Assembly (NCBI GenBank): GCA_041589295.1 | Contig: JBFHVZ010000139.1 | Location: forward strand, 1 to 11,012 | Direction of reading: 5' to 3' | DNA from: Bermanella sp041589295 | Lineage (GTDB): Bacteria > Pseudomonadota > Gammaproteobacteria > Pseudomonadales > Oceanobacteraceae | DNA length: 11,012 bases | In this document: in pieces, positions 6,889-11,012 of the stretch | How positions within the stretch are numbered: position 1 is the stretch's first letter | How the letters are laid out: every line of letters begins with the position of its first letter | Position numbers and translations under genes: made by a program | Notes under the pieces: generated by a model | The model's database searches: none | Told to the model about the DNA's origin: nothing | The model's input: only the letters and a program-made list of their open reading frames with translations

Positions 6889-9800
6889 GTGGGGCTAATA
6901 GGCAGGTTGATAGGCAGGTCAGCAGGCAGGCTAATCATTTTATTGCGTGGTGCTTTACTAAGGCACGGTTGAGCGCAAGCCTGTGTATCTGCCTATGTCT
7001 GTCAGTGCAATGTGCGTGGGCTGCACAGTGGAGCATATATCACGGCCCTTATGTCGCAGAAAAAGACGCCCGCGAACAACAAAAGTATGTACGCAATGTT
7101 TCTTCGTTACCGGTGGAAGTTTGGAAAATACGCGGCGACTATTTTTTATTAATAGGCGTATTCGATGACGCCGAAGTGGCCCGCGACGAATTGCAAGGCA
7201 TACAAGACAGTGGTTTTGAAGAAGCTTTTTTACAGCAACGCAGCTTACAAAATGGCGTGCGATTGCACCGCGAAACAAGCGAACCAGCCACTCAGGTAGT
7301 GCAAGAGCGCAGCGGTGTAGAAACGTCATTAATTATCGACAGTCGCGACCCTGTGTTGCCCAAAAGGGTCAAAGAACAAGGGGACGATATGATGCCCGAA
7401 CCCTTGCAAGCGGCTTGGAGCGAATTGGCCTACGGTCGTCTGCAAGCAGCGTGTGAGCAGTTTGCGGTGCTGAGTCAAAACAATGAGTACAAGATAAGCG
7501 CGTTTGACGGCTGGGGGCGTTGTTTGCAACAACAGGGACAGCATCAAGCCGCCATCGAAAAATTCAAATGGTTGGTGGCGCAAAATTATCAACCGCTTAA
7601 AACTCTGCCGCGTTTAATCGCAAGCCTAGAAGTCACTGGTCAATTAATCGAGCAATATAAGTACGAAGGTAAATTGCAACGAGCAAAAGAGCAGGCCGGT
7701 ATCGAACACAACGAAGATGTTCGAATTCATCAGCAAGCATTGGCGTTTATTCAACGTAACCAAACGCAAGCACTTAACGACTTTATTGCACAGCATGAGG
7801 CTCGGTTTCGACAATGTCGTTCGGTGGACGTTTTGCTTGAAAGTGCTCAGTTTTTTCGTCACCACACGCTGCCTTCCAAAGCCGTGAACACGGCGATTGC
7901 GGTGCGCTTCTATCGCATGATTCTCGATGCCTGTCGCAGTCGTTGGCAGCTTAGGGTGGGTGTGTTTGAGTCCTTAGCGACCTTGCTGGCGGTCGAACAT
8001 TTTAGTCCTCTAGTGGCGGATGAACTGCAACGACGGGATTATCCTGTGGGGTATCGTCAGCGCATTGTCCATGCGGCAACGGTAAACATTATGCAGCGTG
8101 TGTACGCTTTGCCGCGTAACAGTGAAGAGAAACTGCATTTAATTGAACAAGTGTTGGCGATAGCGCCCAACCACTGGCCAGCGCTCACCGCTCTAGGTTG
8201 GACTCACTATCATAGACAGGACTACCAACAGGCGCTCACAGTGTTTCGCGGGTTACATCAAACGCGACGAAAAAATCGCGAAGCCGCGCAAGGGGTGTAT
8301 TACAGCTTGGTGGCGCTCAATCAAGGCGAGCAAGCAAAAACCTTCGCGTTAGCAAACGGGTTACAAAAACAACTTAAAGAAAGTTTAGAGCGCGAACTTG
8401 CCAGTGCAGAAGAGCAAGACAAAGCGCTTATCGCCAAACAAATTTTGGTGCTGGATGCCAAGCATGGGTGGGCGCTTACCGTGCTGGGCTGGCACGAGTA
8501 TCGACGCGGGCAATTTCAAACCAGTTGGGACCACTTTGTTAGCATCACGCAGCTACCAAAACACAGGCGTGATCCTGACGCTTGGGAAGGTCGTTTACTG
8601 GCCATAATCGCCACGCAAAACTGGGCGGGCGCACAACGAGAAATTGCCCGTTCGCCGTTTAACGAGGCACAGCAACGCCAATGGCAGGTCAAATTGCATC
8701 GGGCCAAAATTCAACAGGCCTATGATGCTGGTGAGTTTGCAACCGCCATCGCGCTTATTGATGAATTGCCTGCGCTGGGCGTGGAGGTCAGCAGCGAAGA
8801 CCAGCAACTCAAGGCTTGGTGCCAGCACAACATGGGCGACAGCGAAGCCGCCTTGTTCACGTTTGTGGCTGATTACGAAAAACGCCCTAATCCCAAAAGC
8901 GCCGAAGGGGTATTGCTCATGTTGGCGCAGACCGGCCGCATGGCAAACTACAACACCTTGCTTGAGCGCTTAGCCCACAGTTCCGAGCCCGAATACCGCG
9001 CCGTGGCTGGGCAAACTTTGCAGCATCAAACACCGCAGTTGGCGGCACAGTATATGCCCGCATCCGAGGCCAGCATCGAAAACTGGCACGGAGCATCCGC
9101 CGAGCTGCATTACTTGTACAGCGAGCAAAACGGCAGTGCGGGTGCGAGCAAATTTATTCGCCGCATTCGCAGCGTGTGGTTACATTCGCCATGGTACGGC
9201 CGCTGGCAAGGCGCTGTTGTACTACATGACGAACATCTAACGCCGGGGCAAATCACCAACTCAAACTTTGGTCGCGATTATTACGACAGCACTCTGCTGG
9301 ACGCCAGTCTGGGTGGTCCGCAAAACGATGATTGGACACAAAGTCACTGGCGCGTGTACACCCCCCAACTGCGGCTGAACTACACGGGGCAAGACCACGA
9401 ATGGAATGTCATTCTCGGCACCACCGCCCAACAAGCACCTGTGGCACCTGTGGCACCTGTGCCAGCGGGCCGATTAAGTGTGAGCAAGGGTGGCTTTTTG
9501 GCTGAGGCGTTTCGTTTGCCTCGCCAAGACTCCATGCTGGCCTACGTCGGCATGGTTGACCCCTATGCCACGGCCAATGTGAGTCAAAGCTGGGGGCGTG
9601 TATTGGAAAGCGGTGCCAGCATCGCCAATGACTGGCCGTTAGGCGGGGCACACTGGCTGTCTGGTTCACTCAAAGCTGCCGAACTCAGCGGCTTCGAGGT
9701 GAAAACCAACGCCCAGCGTTATGCCGATCTCGCCTACGGTCAAACAGATCAGCGCTGGGGCATGATCGTCACCCGAGGGCTGTTATTGGCCTACCAGCAA

Positions 9801-10229
9801 CACAGCTTTGATGGCGATTATTACACCCATGGACACGGCGGGGTGTACACGCCCAACGGGGCAAATCTAGGCTTGTTGTTGAATCTAGAATCCATACCTC
9901 GCACTCCCTCTTGGTGGCGGCTAGATTTAAGTGCCACCTATTACCAAGTCAGCACCGATGACGTGGCGGCCTACCCGTTAACGCAACGGCCAGAGCAAAA
10001 CGAGGGCGGCGCAGGGGATGGTATTGCTTATCGTATGGCTGGACGCTGGCATCACTTATTTGCGCGTAAAATTAAAGCCTATGCCGGTGCCGAATGGACG
10101 GTGGCAGGGGGCTACCAATATTGGCAGGCGCTGCTCGGTGTGCAGTGGTACTTCGACGGTCGGGCCACCATTGCACTGCCCGATGCACCCACGAATATCT
10201 GGGGGCGGCGCGCCATTGAGCGGCGCTAA
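6885..10229 (+). CDS. bcsC: Cellulose export protein BcsC (SPOR-like, TPR and outer-membrane barrel)
   Basis: BcsC carries cellulose across the periplasm, peptidoglycan and outer membrane. The protein has 1114 residues. A long basic leader (about 1-28) precedes a Cys-rich hydrophobic core and a probable cleavage site at AWA|AQ (47). Residues about 48-118 look like a SPOR domain (QWSIYHGPY... DYFLLIGVFDDAEVA... DSGFEEAFL), which is not standard in BcsC. Residues about 173-725 are helical TPR-type repeats, for example around IAPNHWPALTALGWTHYHRQ. From about 732 (ENWHGASAEL) to the end is the BcsC C-terminal beta-barrel domain, rich in aromatic residues and alternating strands. ATG 6885 overlaps the bcsZ stop as ATGA. 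It is the last gene of the operon. I see no strong terminator after it. Confidence 0.93.
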   Translation: MSGANRQVDRQVSRQANHFIAWCFTKARLSASLCICLCLSVQCAWAAQWSIYHGPYVAEKDAREQQKYVRNVSSLPVEVWKIRGDYFLLIGVFDDAEVARDELQGIQDSGFEEAFLQQRSLQNGVRLHRETSEPATQVVQERSGVETSLIIDSRDPVLPKRVKEQGDDMMPEPLQAAWSELAYGRLQAACEQFAVLSQNNEYKISAFDGWGRCLQQQGQHQAAIEKFKWLVAQNYQPLKTLPRLIASLEVTGQLIEQYKYEGKLQRAKEQAGIEHNEDVRIHQQALAFIQRNQTQALNDFIAQHEARFRQCRSVDVLLESAQFFRHHTLPSKAVNTAIAVRFYRMILDACRSRWQLRVGVFESLATLLAVEHFSPLVADELQRRDYPVGYRQRIVHAATVNIMQRVYALPRNSEEKLHLIEQVLAIAPNHWPALTALGWTHYHRQDYQQALTVFRGLHQTRRKNREAAQGVYYSLVALNQGEQAKTFALANGLQKQLKESLERELASAEEQDKALIAKQILVLDAKHGWALTVLGWHEYRRGQFQTSWDHFVSITQLPKHRRDPDAWEGRLLAIIATQNWAGAQREIARSPFNEAQQRQWQVKLHRAKIQQAYDAGEFATAIALIDELPALGVEVSSEDQQLKAWCQHNMGDSEAALFTFVADYEKRPNPKSAEGVLLMLAQTGRMANYNTLLERLAHSSEPEYRAVAGQTLQHQTPQLAAQYMPASEASIENWHGASAELHYLYSEQNGSAGASKFIRRIRSVWLHSPWYGRWQGAVVLHDEHLTPGQITNSNFGRDYYDSTLLDASLGGPQNDDWTQSHWRVYTPQLRLNYTGQDHEWNVILGTTAQQAPVAPVAPVPAGRLSVSKGGFLAEAFRLPRQDSMLAYVGMVDPYATANVSQSWGRVLESGASIANDWPLGGAHWLSGSLKAAELSGFEVKTNAQRYADLAYGQTDQRWGMIVTRGLLLAYQQHSFDGDYYTHGHGGVYTPNGANLGLLLNLESIPRTPSWWRLDLSATYYQVSTDDVAAYPLTQRPEQNEGGAGDGIAYRMAGRWHHLFARKIKAYAGAEWTVAGGYQYWQALLGVQWYFDGRATIALPDAPTNIWGRRAIERR
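6898..6933 (+). repeat. Three imperfect 12-bp tandem repeats in the bcsC 5' end
   Basis: Three successive units (ATAGGCAGGTTG, ATAGGCAGGTCA, GCAGGCAGGCTA) encode NRQV, DRQV and SRQA. They lie in the leader before the signal-peptide core of BcsC. They lengthen the n-region and probably arose by slippage. Confidence 0.6.
9435..9461 (+). repeat. Three perfect 9-bp tandem repeats in bcsC
   Basis: GCACCTGTG occurs three times in a row, in frame, encoding Ala-Pro-Val three times (residues 851-859). It falls between predicted barrel strands, so it is probably a loop. Unit-number change would keep the reading frame. Confidence 0.8.
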
Positions 10230-10236
10230 ATAGTAT

Positions 10237-10265
10237 TTCCCAGCCGAGCACCAAAAAGGTACAAT
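10237..10265 (+). promoter_or_regulatory. Probable promoter of nrdR-ribD
   Basis: TTCCCA (10237-10242) and TACAAT (10260-10265) are spaced 17 bp apart in the gap after bcsC. The -10 matches consensus at 5 of 6 positions and the -35 at 4 of 6. It would start a leader of about 110 nt that includes a small hairpin ACGGC-ACGATG-GCCGT (10281-10296). This would give nrdR its own expression, independent of the cellulose operon. Confidence 0.5.
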
Positions 10266-10381
10266 TCGCCCCCAATTTTTACGGCACGATGGCCGTTGTT
10301 CGCCTAGGTTGAGTACTTACGACTTAGCTAGGGTGAGACAACGTCGGTCGTGACCCAGTGCTCTTTGAATAGGACTTGGCG

Positions 10382-10972
10382 ATGCGTTGCCCGTTTTGCA
10401 GTGAACAAGACACCAAGGTGATCGACTCCCGTCTGGTAGCCGATGGCGATCAGGTTCGTCGTCGCCGCCAATGCCAAGCCTGTGATGAGCGCTTTACAAC
10501 CTTCGAAAGTGCCGAGCTGCTAATGCCACGAGTGGTGAAGAGCGACGGCACTCGTGTTCCCTTCGATGACCTCAAACTCAGTGCCGGTATTCAGCGCGCA
10601 CTGGAAAAACGTCCTGTCAGTGTAGAAGCCGTCGATGCCGCCTTGCATCGCATTCAGGCCCGCGTGCGTGCCACCGGCGAGCGCGAAGTGAAAAGCCGCC
10701 TCATTGGTGAACTGGTTATGGACGAACTGCGTAAGCTAGACCAAGTCGCTTACGTGCGCTTCGCCTCCGTTTATCGCAAATTCCAAGATTTAGATGAATT
10801 CCGTCAGGAAATCGAACGTATTTCCCATGACAATCATTACGAAGGGCAGTTGGACATTTTGTCCGAGGTCGCCAAGAAAGACGTGCTGAAAACCGCGGTA
10901 CGTAAAGAAAAAGAGCTGGCAAACAAAGAGGCGACGGAAAAAGCGTCTACTGAAAAAGAGTCCGGCCAGTGA
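10382..10972 (+). CDS. nrdR: Transcriptional repressor NrdR
   Basis: NrdR represses ribonucleotide reductase genes in response to bound ATP/dATP. Residues 1-45 form the zinc ribbon with C3, C6, C31 and C34 and the typical VIDSR and VRRRRQC segments. Residues about 49-139 form the ATP-cone (PRVVKSDGTRVPFD onward), ending in the family's usual YRKFQDLDEF. The protein has 196 residues where about 150 is usual; the extra tail from about 152 is highly charged and Lys/Glu-rich. I chose ATG 10382, since the family begins Met-X-Cys-Pro-X-Cys and AGGA lies about 7 bp upstream; a TTG two codons earlier is unnecessary. The stop overlaps ribD by 4 bp (GTGA), so the two genes form an operon, as in many gammaproteobacteria. 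Confidence 0.97.
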   Translation: MRCPFCSEQDTKVIDSRLVADGDQVRRRRQCQACDERFTTFESAELLMPRVVKSDGTRVPFDDLKLSAGIQRALEKRPVSVEAVDAALHRIQARVRATGEREVKSRLIGELVMDELRKLDQVAYVRFASVYRKFQDLDEFRQEIERISHDNHYEGQLDILSEVAKKDVLKTAVRKEKELANKEATEKASTEKESGQ

Positions 10973-11012
10973 TCAGCCTGCAAGACAGACAACACATGGC
11001 GCGCGCCATTCA
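10969..11012 (+). CDS. ribD: Start of riboflavin biosynthesis deaminase/reductase RibD (cut by window end)
   Basis: Only 14 codons are visible, reading MISLQDRQHMARAI from GTG 10969. The H-x-MARA pattern resembles RibD N-termini, which begin just before the deaminase domain with a similar Met-Ala-Arg-Ala helix. Position directly after nrdR, with a GTGA overlap, supports this, as nrdR-ribD is a common gene pair. ATG 10996 is a possible alternative start but would remove the usual leader residues. The call rests mainly on context because the domain lies outside the window. Confidence 0.7.
   Translation, partial: MISLQDRQHMARAI

Noticed and set aside
10210..10226. Terminator after bcsC: hairpin GCGCC-ATTGAGC-GGCGC
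   Set aside because: It lies inside the last bcsC codons, has only 5 bp of stem, and is followed by TAAATAGTATTT rather than a proper T run. It might slow polymerase but is not a convincing terminator.
10376..10381. TTG 10376 as the nrdR start
   Set aside because: NrdR proteins begin with Met-X-Cys-Pro at the zinc ribbon, which matches ATG 10382. AGGA spacing also fits ATG better.

Overview
The window carries a compact bacterial cellulose synthesis operon followed by the start of the conserved nrdR-ribD pair, all on the + strand. The NrdR repressor, the overlapping nrdR-ribD order, the E. coli-like gene order bcsA-bcsB-bcsZ-bcsC and the palindromic repeats suggest a gammaproteobacterium, probably marine or environmental. 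I cannot name the genus from the sequence.

Layout: (1) 1-306 has no gene. It holds two related palindromic elements in opposite orientation (about 24-104 and 150-237), each an outer stem enclosing two small hairpins, and then a strong rho-independent terminator (275-297) that must close a gene lying before the window. (2) 298-495 is the operon control region, with a possible sigma-70 promoter, small hairpins and a perfect CACGTTG-TTT-CAACGTG palindrome. (3) 496-1332 encodes a class III adenylate/guanylate cyclase with a C-terminal membrane anchor. It lies 21 bp ahead of bcsA and is probably cotranscribed. (4) 1354-10229 encodes BcsA (synthase with PilZ domain), BcsB (periplasmic partner), BcsZ (GH8 endoglucanase) and BcsC (TPR plus outer-membrane barrel). 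Every junction overlaps: bcsA/bcsB by 77 bp, the other two by 4 bp. (5) 10230-10381 is an intergenic region with a likely nrdR promoter. (6) nrdR (10382-10972) and the first codons of ribD (from 10969) follow.

Expected function: BcsA polymerises UDP-glucose and moves the glucan through the inner membrane when c-di-GMP binds its PilZ domain. BcsB guides the chain in the periplasm, BcsZ trims it, and BcsC exports it through peptidoglycan and outer membrane. The window has no bcsD, bcsQ, bcsE/F/G or GGDEF/EAL gene. Instead a cyclic-nucleotide cyclase sits first in the operon, hinting at a link between cAMP or cGMP and cellulose production.

Points most worth a second look: the cyclase-cellulose coupling, a Glu in place of the expected catalytic-base Asp of BcsZ, a SPOR-like domain at the N-terminus of BcsC, the BcsB signal peptide encoded wholly inside bcsA, and the pair of inverted palindromic elements at the left edge.
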